From: Radiobacillus deserti
GTDB lineage: Bacteria > Bacillota > Bacilli > Bacillales > Amphibacillaceae
Direction: 5' to 3'
NCBI RefSeq assembly: GCF_007301515.1
Contig: NZ_CP041666.1
Span: 372,001-436,000 of the forward strand
Length of the DNA: 64,000 bases
Below the pieces are notes generated by a model. That model was not told the DNA's origin and searched no databases. It saw only the letters and a list, made by a program, of their open reading frames with translations. Of the stretch, positions 9,628 to 17,893 are shown one piece after another (position 1 is the first letter of the stretch; every line of letters starts with the position of its first letter). A program made the translations under genes and the position numbers.

Positions 9628-9672
9628 ATGAACATTGTTGCGGTTCTGCTCGTCAGCCTGCTATACTTTTGA
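9628..9672 (+). CDS. Possible 14-residue hydrophobic peptide
   Basis: ATG 9628 follows AGGGTGAT at an appropriate distance and encodes MNIVAVLLVSLLYF, almost entirely hydrophobic, ending at TGA 9670. It lies in the 390-base gap between the divergent ltaS and murB genes, just upstream of murB. The good ribosome binding site is the only evidence of translation. It could be a small membrane peptide, a leader peptide for murB, or chance. Confidence 0.3.
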   Translation: MNIVAVLLVSLLYF

Positions 9673-9715
9673 AGTAGTGTTTTGCAAAAAGATAATGATT
9701 AAAGGAATGGTCGCA

Positions 9716-10630
9716 ATGATCAATCATCAGGATATTTATGAAAAGTTAGTTCAAGTCGCGTCAAAAGAGAATGTGCTGGTAAATGAAGAATTACGAAACC
9801 ACACTTATACGAAGCTTGGTGGAAAAGCAGACTTCCTTGTCACTCCGGAAACATACGACCAAGTGCAGCGAATTGTAAAGCTTTCAAATGAAGAGCATAT
9901 TCCGTTTACTCTCTTAGGAAATGGGTCTAATTTGATTGTAAAAGATGGTGGAATACGAGGGATTGTATTAACCCTAAAACGACTGACTAATATTAAGGAA
10001 GAAAACGAAACCGTAATCGCACAAAGTGGTGCGGCGATTATCGAGGTGTCTCGTTTTGCTTTAGCGAAAAAATTAAAAGGATTAGAATTTGCATGTGGAA
10101 TTCCCGGTACTGTTGGTGGTGCTTTGTTTATGAATGCAGGTGCTTATGGGGGAGAGATTAAGGATGTTCTTAAATATGCCATTGTGGTGGACCGTAAGGG
10201 AAATATTCTAAAATTGAATGCGGATGATCTTGATTTAGGCTACCGCTCAAGCAATATCCCAGACCGCGGACTTATTGTTTTGGAAGCACATTTCGCACTG
10301 TCACCAGGGAATTATGAAGAAATAAAAGCGATTATGGAGGATTTGACGTTCAAACGCGAATCCAAGCAACCGCTTGAATATCCTTCTTGTGGAAGTGTGT
10401 TTAAGCGTCCACCTGGTTATTTTGCGGGTAAATTGATTCAAGATAGTGAGCTCCAAGGAAAAGGCATTGGTGGGGCGGAAGTCTCAACGAAGCATGCTGG
10501 ATTTATTGTCAATAAAAGCAATGCCACAGCCACAGAATATATCGCAGTAATAGAGATGGTGCAAAAAACAGTAAAAGAGAAGTTCGGTGTTGATTTAGTA
10601 CGAGAAGTAAAAATTATTGGAGAAGATTGA
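9716..10630 (+). CDS. murB: UDP-N-acetylenolpyruvoylglucosamine reductase
   Basis: FAD-dependent reduction of UDP-GlcNAc-enolpyruvate to UDP-MurNAc, the second committed step of peptidoglycan precursor synthesis in the cytoplasm. FAD-binding motifs LGNGSNLIV and CGIPGTVGGALFMNAGAYG are visible, with the catalytic serine region SCGSVFKRP and a C-terminal substrate domain. At 304 residues from ATG 9716 it has the length of the Gram-positive (type II) MurB. This ATG has AAAGGAATGG upstream; the frame extends 27 codons further back without support. A terminator follows immediately. Confidence 0.95.
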   Translation: MINHQDIYEKLVQVASKENVLVNEELRNHTYTKLGGKADFLVTPETYDQVQRIVKLSNEEHIPFTLLGNGSNLIVKDGGIRGIVLTLKRLTNIKEENETVIAQSGAAIIEVSRFALAKKLKGLEFACGIPGTVGGALFMNAGAYGGEIKDVLKYAIVVDRKGNILKLNADDLDLGYRSSNIPDRGLIVLEAHFALSPGNYEEIKAIMEDLTFKRESKQPLEYPSCGSVFKRPPGYFAGKLIQDSELQGKGIGGAEVSTKHAGFIVNKSNATATEYIAVIEMVQKTVKEKFGVDLVREVKIIGED

Positions 10631-10636
10631 TACTAG

Positions 10637-10669
10637 AAAACTGTCGTTAAAGAGAACGGCAGTTTTTTT
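10637..10669 (+). terminator. Terminator of murB
   Basis: Stem AAAACTGTCGTT / AACGGCAGTTTT with one G-U pair and loop AAAGAG, followed by a T-run. Confidence 0.85.
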
Positions 10670-10739
10670 ACTATATAATAAGGAAAAAGGTTGCAACAAA
10701 GGATGAAAAGAAATCGTTCGAATGTGGAGGGTACTGGGA

Positions 10740-11072
10740 ATGAAATACGAGATTGTTAATAGCAGGCTGGAGCATGTACGACCATTGGACGAGGAGATAG
10801 TGGTAGAAGAAATAGAGCAAGTGATTAGGAAATATCACCTCATCCTCTCGAGTAAAACCACTCTATTGTCTAAAAAGGGTTCTTATCATTGGCATATAAA
10901 AAAGGAAGGGGAAAAAGGAGTTTTAGAGATTACTTATTGGCCAATGCAGAGTAGGCTGTGGCTAGAGATTGCACGTAACCGAAGGGCTGATTGGAATGTA
11001 TCCATGATTGAAGCAGTAGCAAAAGAGATGGCTCATACATTTCATGGACATGCTCAGTTATTGACAGAATAG
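10740..11072 (+). CDS. Hypothetical protein, 110 residues
   Basis: Not recognised. The start at ATG 10740 has TGGAGGG eight bases upstream; an in-frame ATG at 10722 overlaps that site and was rejected. The product is a small soluble protein without signal peptide or membrane segment. It is rich in charged residues and has an aromatic stretch (YHWHIKK, TYWPMQSRLWLEI) that suggests beta strands followed by a C-terminal helix (SMIEAVAKEMAHTFHGH). The gene stands alone between the murB terminator and a TetR-SMR pair. Confidence 0.7.
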   Translation: MKYEIVNSRLEHVRPLDEEIVVEEIEQVIRKYHLILSSKTTLLSKKGSYHWHIKKEGEKGVLEITYWPMQSRLWLEIARNRRADWNVSMIEAVAKEMAHTFHGHAQLLTE

Positions 11073-11112
11073 TATAAGAAAGTTAAAATGAAGGAAACCA
11101 TATAAACTTTAT

Positions 11113-11139
11113 TAGTTTATTTTGTTTTTATGAAAGGAT
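11113..11139 (+). promoter_or_regulatory. Motif shared by the tetR and SMR leaders (first copy)
   Basis: TAGTTTATT followed by TTGTTTTTATGAAAGGA lies just before the tetR start. Nearly the same string occurs at 11764-11790 in front of the SMR gene. A common TetR operator or duplicated start region is inferred. Confidence 0.4.
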
Positions 11140-11145
11140 ATTATA

Positions 11146-11712
11146 ATGAAAGAGAAGATACTACGTGCTGTTGTTGAAGAAATACAAGAAAGCGGAATGC
11201 GTTTTACCGTTGATGATGTTACGAAACGATTAGGTATTAGTAAAAAAACTATATATGAGCATTTTGTATCAAAGGAAGAAATCATCCAAACCGTTATTGA
11301 CCAAGTCCTTGTAGAAACGGATCAAAAAACAAATGAAATTATGGACAATCTGTCGCTTACATTTATCGAGAAGATTAAACAGCTAATGGTTGTTTTACCA
11401 GAGTATTATCAAATCTATGATCGCCCAGTATTAGAAGGCTTGAAACGGTACTACCCAGAGCAGTGGCAAAAGATAAATGATTCTGTAGAAGAAGATTGGC
11501 TAGATATAGAAGAGTTACTAAAAGAAGCGATGAATCATGGTGAAGTTGTACAAACGTATTCCGTTGTGATTATTATGAGGTTATTAAGAGAAGCGTTTGA
11601 TACGACCTTTGATCAAAGCTTTTTCTATAAAAATAATATTACGGTAAATCAAGCGTTAACCGAAATTGTAGATTTAGTGCTATATGGCATGATTCCGGAT
11701 AATAAAAGATGA
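11146..11712 (+). CDS. TetR family transcriptional regulator
   Basis: A TetR helix-turn-helix at about residues 5-50 (FTVDDVTKRLGISKKTIYEHF) is followed by a helical ligand domain. It lies 87 bases upstream of an SMR efflux gene in the same direction and most likely controls it. The same AT-rich motif stands in front of both genes. AAAGGA precedes ATG 11146. The inducer is unknown but is likely a cationic or lipophilic compound, given the neighbour. Confidence 0.88.
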   Translation: MKEKILRAVVEEIQESGMRFTVDDVTKRLGISKKTIYEHFVSKEEIIQTVIDQVLVETDQKTNEIMDNLSLTFIEKIKQLMVVLPEYYQIYDRPVLEGLKRYYPEQWQKINDSVEEDWLDIEELLKEAMNHGEVVQTYSVVIIMRLLREAFDTTFDQSFFYKNNITVNQALTEIVDLVLYGMIPDNKR

Positions 11713-11763
11713 GAGCTTATTCATCTTTTATATTTTTGCAACCGGAAACTGTGAAAACAAAAA

Positions 11764-11790
11764 TAGTTTATTCGTTTTTTATGAATGGAG
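11764..11790 (+). promoter_or_regulatory. Motif shared by the tetR and SMR leaders (second copy)
   Basis: TAGTTTATT followed by CGTTTTTTATGAATGGA, nearly identical to the motif at 11113-11139. It sits directly before the ribosome binding site of the SMR gene. Confidence 0.4.
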
Positions 11791-11799
11791 GATTAATAT

Positions 11800-12120
11800 A
11801 TGGCTTACCTTTACCTTTTAATCGCAATAGTGACAGAGATTATTGGGAATTCTATGTTAAAGATGTCGGATGGCTTTTCCAAATTACTTCCTTCTATAGG
11901 GGCGTTTACTGGATATGGAGTTTCTTTTTTCTTACTATCGTTAACCTTGAAAGAATTACCCATGGGCATTACGTATGCCATTTGGGCAGGTGTCGGTACA
12001 GCCTTAACGTTTATAATTGGAGTTTTATATTGGAAGGAAGGCTTTTCATTGCAGACGCTTGTGGGTATTACGGCTATTATTCTTGGAGTTGCCGTGTTAA
12101 ATATGCCGAAATGGACGTAA
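11800..12120 (+). CDS. Small multidrug resistance (SMR) family efflux protein
   Basis: At 106 residues with four hydrophobic helices it has the canonical SMR size and topology. The essential membrane glutamate lies near residue 13 in VTEIIGN. The conserved YAIWAGVG motif lies near residue 60. SMR proteins act as dual-topology dimers that exchange protons for quaternary cations or guanidinium compounds in the cytoplasmic membrane. The paired TetR gene suggests drug-inducible expression. A terminator follows. Only one SMR gene is present here; some relatives work as heteromeric pairs. Confidence 0.92.
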   Translation: MAYLYLLIAIVTEIIGNSMLKMSDGFSKLLPSIGAFTGYGVSFFLLSLTLKELPMGITYAIWAGVGTALTFIIGVLYWKEGFSLQTLVGITAIILGVAVLNMPKWT

Positions 12121-12130
12121 TGTAAGGGAA

Positions 12131-12168
12131 AAAGAGGAACTGTCATTGCGGGACAGTTCCTCTTTTTT
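12131..12168. terminator. Bidirectional terminator between the SMR gene and araR
   Basis: GAGGAACTGTC / GACAGTTCCTC stem flanked by A- and T-runs, so it can act on both strands between these convergent genes. Confidence 0.9.
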
Positions 12169-12195
12169 ATAGGAAGCACAACGAATTTTGTAATG

Positions 12196-13278
12196 TCATG
12201 CTCTTCTTTTCGTTGAGTTCCTCACGATTAATTGAGGTTCAAAAATCCGTTTTTCAATCTCGGGATTCCTTTTTTCTACTAGGTTAATCATTGCTTCTGC
12301 TGCTACTTTTCCCATCTCTTCTTTCGGATGAGCGACGGTTGTTAGCTTAACTTCGGAAAGCACAGCTAATGAGGAATCATCGATTCCAACTAATGATATA
12401 TCGTCCGGTACTTTTAAATCTAATTCCCTTAAGATACTGAGAGTGCTTAAGGCGATTTCGTCATTATAACAGACGATGGCAGTCGGTTTTTCCACGCCGC
12501 TATGTAAGACATCTTGTATTTTGCTCAGTAAAGAATTCTCCTCCTCTTCTGAATTATACGTAAGAATCATATGAGGATTAGGAAAGATTCCTTGCTCTCG
12601 ATGGGCCTGAATGAATCCGTTTAGTCTTTTTACACCTTGTTTATCATCCGTTTTAAAAATCCCCAAAATAGACTGATGATTTAATTCAATTAAATGGTTG
12701 GTAGCTAAGTATCCTGCTTTGTAATCGTCTAATTCAAAACAGGGAGCATCTAAACCATCGTAGGATGCATGAATAAATAAGTATGGAATTTTATTCTTTT
12801 CGAGATTTAAATAGTAACCAATGTTAGGACTTTGTAATGCGCTTTTCGTTGGCTCAATGATTAAACCGTCTATAGCATGAAGCAATAAATTTTCTAGCCC
12901 TTGTTTTTCCTTCATTGTTGTATTATTCGTATTTGTTAGGAGTAAGGAGTAACCAGCTTCTGATAAGGTCGACTCGATTCCAGAAATGATAGTCGGAAAG
13001 ATATAACCAGATATAGTAGTAATCATGACTCCGATTGTTTTTTGTCCTGATTTATTTCCACGCTCATTCGGATCTGCAACAAAGGTCCCCCCACCCTGGA
13101 CACTGTATAGAAATCCTGAAGAAATTAAGTCACTAATCGCCCTCCTAACCGTGTGGCGACTGACATCAAACTGATTCATTAGTTCTGTTTCAGTAGGGAT
13201 TTTCTGATTACTTTCAATTCGCCCTCCTAATATCCATGAGGTGATTTCGGATTTTATTCGCTCGTATTTTGGTGCCAT
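12196..13278 (-). CDS. araR: Arabinose operon repressor AraR (GntR-LacI chimera)
   Basis: The N-terminal GntR-type winged helix covers about residues 1-70 (QFDVSRHTVRRAISDLISSG, with a wing at YSVQGGGTFV). The C-terminal LacI/GalR-type sugar-binding domain follows from about residue 80 to the end (LVGIDDSSLAVLSEVKLTTVAHP). This combination is diagnostic of AraR, which releases DNA when it binds L-arabinose. The gene is divergent from araDBA. TTGTACGTACAA-like palindromes lie in the intergenic region and before araN and abfA, so it probably controls all of them and itself. Confidence 0.95.
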   Translation of the reverse strand: MAPKYERIKSEITSWILGGRIESNQKIPTETELMNQFDVSRHTVRRAISDLISSGFLYSVQGGGTFVADPNERGNKSGQKTIGVMITTISGYIFPTIISGIESTLSEAGYSLLLTNTNNTTMKEKQGLENLLLHAIDGLIIEPTKSALQSPNIGYYLNLEKNKIPYLFIHASYDGLDAPCFELDDYKAGYLATNHLIELNHQSILGIFKTDDKQGVKRLNGFIQAHREQGIFPNPHMILTYNSEEEENSLLSKIQDVLHSGVEKPTAIVCYNDEIALSTLSILRELDLKVPDDISLVGIDDSSLAVLSEVKLTTVAHPKEEMGKVAAEAMINLVEKRNPEIEKRIFEPQLIVRNSTKRRA

Positions 13279-13320
13279 GTAATCCTTCCTTTATGTAAAA
13301 ACATTTATCTTTTTAACATG

Positions 13321-13337
13321 TGTATGTGAAACGTACA
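13321..13337. promoter_or_regulatory. Possible AraR half-sites upstream of araR
   Basis: TGTATGT and ACGTACA form a degenerate inverted repeat 43 bases before the araR start. Further partial matches to the same box lie at 13397-13410 and 13541-13556. Autoregulation is inferred. Confidence 0.4.
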
Positions 13338-13633
13338 TTATCTACCCAATTTGCATGATGAAGGGTTGTCCTCATTTTATCATATTCATATTAAACATGC
13401 GTACAAAAATCATATTATAAGTATTTTGATTGTGATTTATTAACAAATAATTAAATGTCACTTTGGTTACTGAATACCCTTGGAGAATAGAGAACATAGC
13501 TAACAAACTCTTTAACTATTAAGCAAATATGAGGTAAGGGTTACGTACATATAAATGTGAATTTGTGCATACAACATAATAAATGGTGACATATTAAAGC
13601 GAAAAAAGAGAGTATAGGACTCCCTGAATTTTT

Positions 13634-13649
13634 TTGAAAACGCTTTATT
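13634..13649. promoter_or_regulatory. Weak cre-like site upstream of araD
   Basis: TTGAAAACGCTTTATT keeps the left half of the catabolite-responsive element consensus but loses the final CA. It lies just upstream of the -35 element. Confidence 0.4.
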
Positions 13650-13665
13650 TTTTATTAAAAACCAC

Positions 13666-13694
13666 TTGATTGTACGTACAATTAATAATATTAT
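13666..13694 (+). promoter_or_regulatory. araDBA promoter with overlapping AraR operator
   Basis: TTGATT (13666) and TATTAT (13689) with 17-base spacing. The perfect 14-base palindrome ATTGTACGTACAAT (13669-13682) covers the end of the -35 element, a position suited to repression by AraR. A second, looser ACATACGTAT box lies at 13711-13720. Confidence 0.75.
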
Positions 13695-13752
13695 AGAATT
13701 ACATACCAAAACATACGTATAAAATTTGTTGTGGGAAGGTGTTGATTTTTAA

Positions 13753-14448
13753 TTGTTGGATAACTTGAAACAACAAGTTTTGGAAGCGAACCGAGCTCTT
13801 CCGCATTATGGACTTGTAACTTTTACTTGGGGGAATGTAAGCGGTTTTAGTAAAGAACTAGAATTGGTAGTGATTAAACCAAGTGGCATTCCTTACGAAA
13901 AATTAACCTTGAAGGATCTAGTAGTCGTAGATCTAGACGGAAATGTTGTGGAAGGAGATTTAAACCCTTCCTCCGATACCCCAACCCATATCGTTCTATA
14001 TAAAAATTTTCCTGATATAGGCGGAGTCGTTCATACGCATTCCTCGTGGGCTACAAGCTTTGCGCAAGCAGGTAAATCTATACCCTGTTTAGGAACTACC
14101 CAAGGAGATTATTTTTATGGCACTATTCCTTGTACACGTCGAATGACAGATGAAGAGATTAATGGAGAGTATGAACTAGAAACAGGGAATGTCATTGTAG
14201 AAACCTTTGAAACAAATGACATTCATCCGCTGGAGGTACCAGGCGCGTTGGTTCATAGTCATGCGCCATTCACTTGGGGAAAGAATCCTAATGAAGCGAT
14301 TCATAATGCCGTTGTTTTAGAGGAAGTGGCCAAGATGGCGTGGAGGACATACCTCATTAATCCTGATATCTCGCCAATGGATCGTGTACTTTTAGATAAA
14401 CATTATCTTCGTAAACACGGGAAAAATGCCTACTACGGTCAAAAATAA
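13753..14448 (+). CDS. araD: L-ribulose-5-phosphate 4-epimerase
   Basis: Converts L-ribulose 5-phosphate to D-xylulose 5-phosphate, the exit of arabinose into the pentose phosphate pathway. The class II aldolase-like zinc site is visible: GGVVHTHSSWATSF near residue 95 and HSHAPFTWG near residue 172. The length of 231 is the family norm. The start is TTG 13753, directly followed by a second TTG; GGGAAGGTG lies eleven bases upstream, a long gap with a weak start codon. It is the first gene of araD-araB-araA, an order different from the B. subtilis araABD. Confidence 0.95.
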   Translation: MLDNLKQQVLEANRALPHYGLVTFTWGNVSGFSKELELVVIKPSGIPYEKLTLKDLVVVDLDGNVVEGDLNPSSDTPTHIVLYKNFPDIGGVVHTHSSWATSFAQAGKSIPCLGTTQGDYFYGTIPCTRRMTDEEINGEYELETGNVIVETFETNDIHPLEVPGALVHSHAPFTWGKNPNEAIHNAVVLEEVAKMAWRTYLINPDISPMDRVLLDKHYLRKHGKNAYYGQK

Positions 14449-14465
14449 AGGAGGCTCTACAACGA

Positions 14466-16154
14466 ATGAAAGAAAAATACACGATTGGCGTTGACTATGG
14501 AACGGAATCTGGGAGAGCGGTGCTGGTGTCTTTGAAAGATGGAAGAGAAATTGCCGACCATGTTACCCCGTATCGGCACGGAGTAATAGATGAGAAATTA
14601 CCAGATTCAGAGATTCAGCTTGGTTATGAATGGGCACTGCAGCACCCAGGAGATTATTTGGAGGTGCTTAAGACATCCGTTCCAGCAGTGTTACAAGAAA
14701 CAGGTATTTCGAACGAAGACATTATTGGAATTGGAATAGATTTTACAGCATGCACGATGCTTCCAGTTGATGAAGAAGGAGTACCGTTATCCTTTCACTC
14801 GGAGTGGAGGGATAACCCACATAGCTGGACAAAGCTATGGAAGCACCATGCAGCACAATATAAAGCAGATTCGTTAAATGAAATAGCAGAAAAACGTGGC
14901 GAAGCATTTTTACCTCGGTATGGTGGAAGGATCTCATCTGAATGGATGATTGCAAAAATTTGGCAAATCCTTGAGGAAGCTCCAGAGGTTTATGAGCGGA
15001 CAGATAAATTCGTGGAAGCAACGGATTGGGTGATTGCACAACTGTCAGGAAATCTTGTACGCAACAGTTGTACAGCGGGTTATAAATCAATCTGGCATAA
15101 GCGAGATGGATATCCGAGCCAGGAATTTTTTAGAGCGCTGGATTCGCGTTTGGAAGATCTAACGGAGACAAAGCTGCGGGGAGAGATTTTGCCACTTGGA
15201 TCAAAAGCTGGTGAATTGACGAAAAAAATGGCGGATGCAATAGGGTTAAGACCTGGAATTGCAGTTGCGGTTGGAAATGTAGATGCGCACGCTGCGGTAC
15301 CGGCTATGGGGGTTGTTTCTCCGGGGAAAATGGTTATGGCAATGGGGACATCCATTTGCCACATGGTGCTAGGGGAAGAAGAACGACAAGTAGAAGGTAT
15401 GTGTGGAGTCGTGGAAGATGGGATTATCCCAGGGTTTTATGGCTATGAAGCAGGACAGTCTGCTGTAGGAGATATTTTTGCATGGTATGTAGATCAGGCA
15501 GTACCGACATATATCAAGGATGAAGCAAAGAAAGAGGGCTTAAATGTCCATCAATTGTTAGAGTCACGAGCAGCGGAATACGCACCTGGAGAAATTGGTC
15601 TTCTGGCTCTAGATTGGTGGAATGGAAATCGTTCTGTGTTGGTGGATACAAGCTTAAGTGGCTTGATGGTTGGTATGACCTTACAAACAAAACCGGAAGA
15701 AATATATAGAGCTTTATTAGAAGCGACGGCCTTCGGTACACGAAAAATTGTAGATGCCTTTCATCAAAACGGAGTTGCAGTGGATGAGTTGTATGCGTGT
15801 GGGGGATTGCCACAGAAAAACAAGCTGCTCATGCAAATATATGCAGATGTAACAAATCGGACGATAAGAATTGCGGATTCTAAGCAAACTCCGGCACTAG
15901 GTGCAGCGATGTTTGCTGCGGTGGCTGCTGGAGCCAATCAAGGCGGCTATGACACGGTACTTCAAGCAGCAGAAAATATGGCGCGCGTGAAAGAGGAAGT
16001 GTTTCAACCTATTCCTGAACATGTAGAAATTTATGAACAATTATACGAAGAATATTCTAGACTTCATGACTACTTTGGTCGCGGAGAAAATAATGTGATG
16101 AAGCGATTAAAAGCAATTAGACCACACGCAAACGAAACGGTCTTGGCAAACTAA
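14466..16154 (+). CDS. araB: L-ribulokinase
   Basis: Phosphorylates L-ribulose with ATP. The FGGY-kinase N-terminal motif GVDYGTESGRAVLV opens the protein, and the second domain carries the ATP-site regions MAMGTS and ACGGLPQKNKLLMQIYADV. Its 562 residues match AraB. It lies 17 bases after araD with GGAGG before the ATG and 12 bases before araA, so the three are one transcription unit. Expected to be repressed by AraR through the promoter upstream of araD. Confidence 0.96.
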   Translation: MKEKYTIGVDYGTESGRAVLVSLKDGREIADHVTPYRHGVIDEKLPDSEIQLGYEWALQHPGDYLEVLKTSVPAVLQETGISNEDIIGIGIDFTACTMLPVDEEGVPLSFHSEWRDNPHSWTKLWKHHAAQYKADSLNEIAEKRGEAFLPRYGGRISSEWMIAKIWQILEEAPEVYERTDKFVEATDWVIAQLSGNLVRNSCTAGYKSIWHKRDGYPSQEFFRALDSRLEDLTETKLRGEILPLGSKAGELTKKMADAIGLRPGIAVAVGNVDAHAAVPAMGVVSPGKMVMAMGTSICHMVLGEEERQVEGMCGVVEDGIIPGFYGYEAGQSAVGDIFAWYVDQAVPTYIKDEAKKEGLNVHQLLESRAAEYAPGEIGLLALDWWNGNRSVLVDTSLSGLMVGMTLQTKPEEIYRALLEATAFGTRKIVDAFHQNGVAVDELYACGGLPQKNKLLMQIYADVTNRTIRIADSKQTPALGAAMFAAVAAGANQGGYDTVLQAAENMARVKEEVFQPIPEHVEIYEQLYEEYSRLHDYFGRGENNVMKRLKAIRPHANETVLAN

Positions 16155-16166
16155 GGAGGAAAAAGC

Positions 16167-17654
16167 ATGCTAGAGGTTAGACCATATGAATTTTGGTTTG
16201 TTACAGGGAGTCAGCATCTTTATGGAGAGGAAGCGTTGCAAGAAGTAGAAAGGCATTCTGTAGATATGGTAGAAGGATTAAATAATACTGGTAAACTTCC
16301 ATATACGATCCAATTTAAAGCTGTTGTAACTACATCGTCAGACATTCACCACTTAATCATGGAAGCAAATCGTGATGAAAATTGTGCTGGAGTCGTTACA
16401 TGGATGCATACTTTTTCACCAGCAAAGCTTTGGATTTCAGGATTGGAAGCTTTAAAGAAGCCATTACTTCATTTGCATACTCAATTTAATCAGAGTATTC
16501 CGTGGGATACGATAGACATGGATTTTATGAATCTAAACCAGTCCGCACATGGAGATCGGGAATACGGCTTTATGGTGTCTCGTCTAAATGTCCCACGAAA
16601 GGTAGTTGTTGGGTATTGGGAAAGTAAAGAAGTAGTGGACAAAATGACTAGTTGGATGCAGACTGCAGTTGCCTTTACGGAAGGTAAAAACATTCGAGTT
16701 GCTAGATTCGGAGATAATATGCGGAATGTAGCTGTAACAGATGGAGATAAAATAGAGGCGCAAATTAAGTTTGGCTGGGTTGTAGATTACTATGGTGTTG
16801 GTGACTTGGTGGAAGTGATGAACACGATTCCGGAAGAAGACGTTGAGCAATTATATCAGGAATATCGTCAATTATACAATTTTCCAAAAGAGGCGAGCCA
16901 ACCTGGGAAAGTTCAAGACTCTATAAAAGAACAAGCTAGATTAGAGTTAGGATTAAAAGCGTTTTTAATGAAGGGTAATTATAATGCGTTTACGACCAAT
17001 TTTGAAGACTTGCATGGTTTGAAGCAGTTACCAGGTCTTGCTGCCCAGAGACTGATGGCTGAGGGATACGGATTTGCAGGAGAGGGCGACTGGAGAACAG
17101 CGGCTTTGTTACGGATAATGAAAGTGATAGCGAACAATAAAGGTACATCCTTTATGGAGGATTATACCTATCACTTAGAACAAGGAAATGAAATGATTCT
17201 TGGGTCTCATATGTTAGAAATTTGCCCGACAATAGCTGCTACAAAACCGAAAGTAGTTGTTAATCCTCTTACAATGGGGGACAGGGAAGATCCGGCTCGT
17301 CTTGTGTTTGATGGTCGTGGTGGAGATGCTGTTGTGGCCTCGCTTGTAGAATTGGGAGGTCGTTATCGTCTTGTTATTAATGAGGTGAAGGCTGAACAAC
17401 CAGTAGTGGAGACGCCGAATCTACCAGTTGCAAAAGTACTCTGGAAACCAGAACCTTCGCTAGCTGAATCAGCTGAGGCTTGGATATATGCCGGAGGTGC
17501 ACACCATACTGTTTTTTCTTTCGATGTGACAACAGATCAGCTTTATGATTTTGCGGATATGGCACAGATTGAATGTGTGGTCATTGATGCAGACACGAAT
17601 GTAAGACGTTTTAGAAATGAATTAAAGTGGAACGAAGTTGCTTGGAAAAAATAA
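16167..17654 (+). CDS. araA: L-arabinose isomerase
   Basis: Interconverts L-arabinose and L-ribulose in the cytoplasm using a manganese ion. The metal and acid-base residues expected from the family are present: Glu in EGDWRTAA near residue 308, Glu in SFMEDYTYH near 333, His in LGSHMLEICP near 350 and the C-terminal GGAHHTVFS near 448. Length 495 is normal. It has a strong ribosome binding site (AAGGAGG) and is the last gene of araDBA; a GC-rich hairpin follows. Confidence 0.97.
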   Translation: MLEVRPYEFWFVTGSQHLYGEEALQEVERHSVDMVEGLNNTGKLPYTIQFKAVVTTSSDIHHLIMEANRDENCAGVVTWMHTFSPAKLWISGLEALKKPLLHLHTQFNQSIPWDTIDMDFMNLNQSAHGDREYGFMVSRLNVPRKVVVGYWESKEVVDKMTSWMQTAVAFTEGKNIRVARFGDNMRNVAVTDGDKIEAQIKFGWVVDYYGVGDLVEVMNTIPEEDVEQLYQEYRQLYNFPKEASQPGKVQDSIKEQARLELGLKAFLMKGNYNAFTTNFEDLHGLKQLPGLAAQRLMAEGYGFAGEGDWRTAALLRIMKVIANNKGTSFMEDYTYHLEQGNEMILGSHMLEICPTIAATKPKVVVNPLTMGDREDPARLVFDGRGGDAVVASLVELGGRYRLVINEVKAEQPVVETPNLPVAKVLWKPEPSLAESAEAWIYAGGAHHTVFSFDVTTDQLYDFADMAQIECVVIDADTNVRRFRNELKWNEVAWKK

Positions 17655-17699
17655 GGCGGTTTCTACAAAAGGGTGTCCTGGTAATGAGGGCTCTGTGAT

Positions 17700-17716
17700 A
17701 GGGCCCATAGGGCCCT
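17700..17716. other. GC-rich hairpin after araA
   Basis: Perfect palindrome AGGGCCC-ATA-GGGCCCT, unusually GC-rich for this sequence, with only a short T-tract after it. It may be a weak terminator or an mRNA 3' stabiliser between araA and araN. Confidence 0.5.
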
Positions 17717-17763
17717 TTAGAGGATAAAATGATAGAATGGAGTATAAAAGATTACTAGGTTAT

Positions 17764-17775
17764 TTATACGTATAA
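17764..17775. promoter_or_regulatory. AraR operator upstream of araN
   Basis: Perfect palindrome TTATACGTATAA. It overlaps a TATAAT (17771) that could be the -10 element of the araN promoter, which would let AraR block it directly. Confidence 0.6.
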
Positions 17776-17857
17776 TTTTTCGTTAGTTTTGTTCGAACGA
17801 GTATGGATTTAGCATTAAGGAGGTGGTTGTATTTCCGACTCCAAGAATTACGATCAT

Positions 17858-17873
17858 TTGAAAGCGCTTAAAA
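17858..17873. promoter_or_regulatory. cre site upstream of araN
   Basis: TTGAAAGCGCTTAAAA matches the catabolite-responsive element consensus at all but one fixed position. It lies in the leader before the chosen araN start, consistent with glucose repression through CcpA. Confidence 0.6.
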
Positions 17874-17893
17874 ATTATTATATGGGGGTTAGT

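Noticed and set aside
11709..12125. Open frame of 138 codons overlapping the SMR gene
   Set aside because: It is the +1 shadow of the SMR gene; the SMR frame has the ribosome binding site and family motifs.
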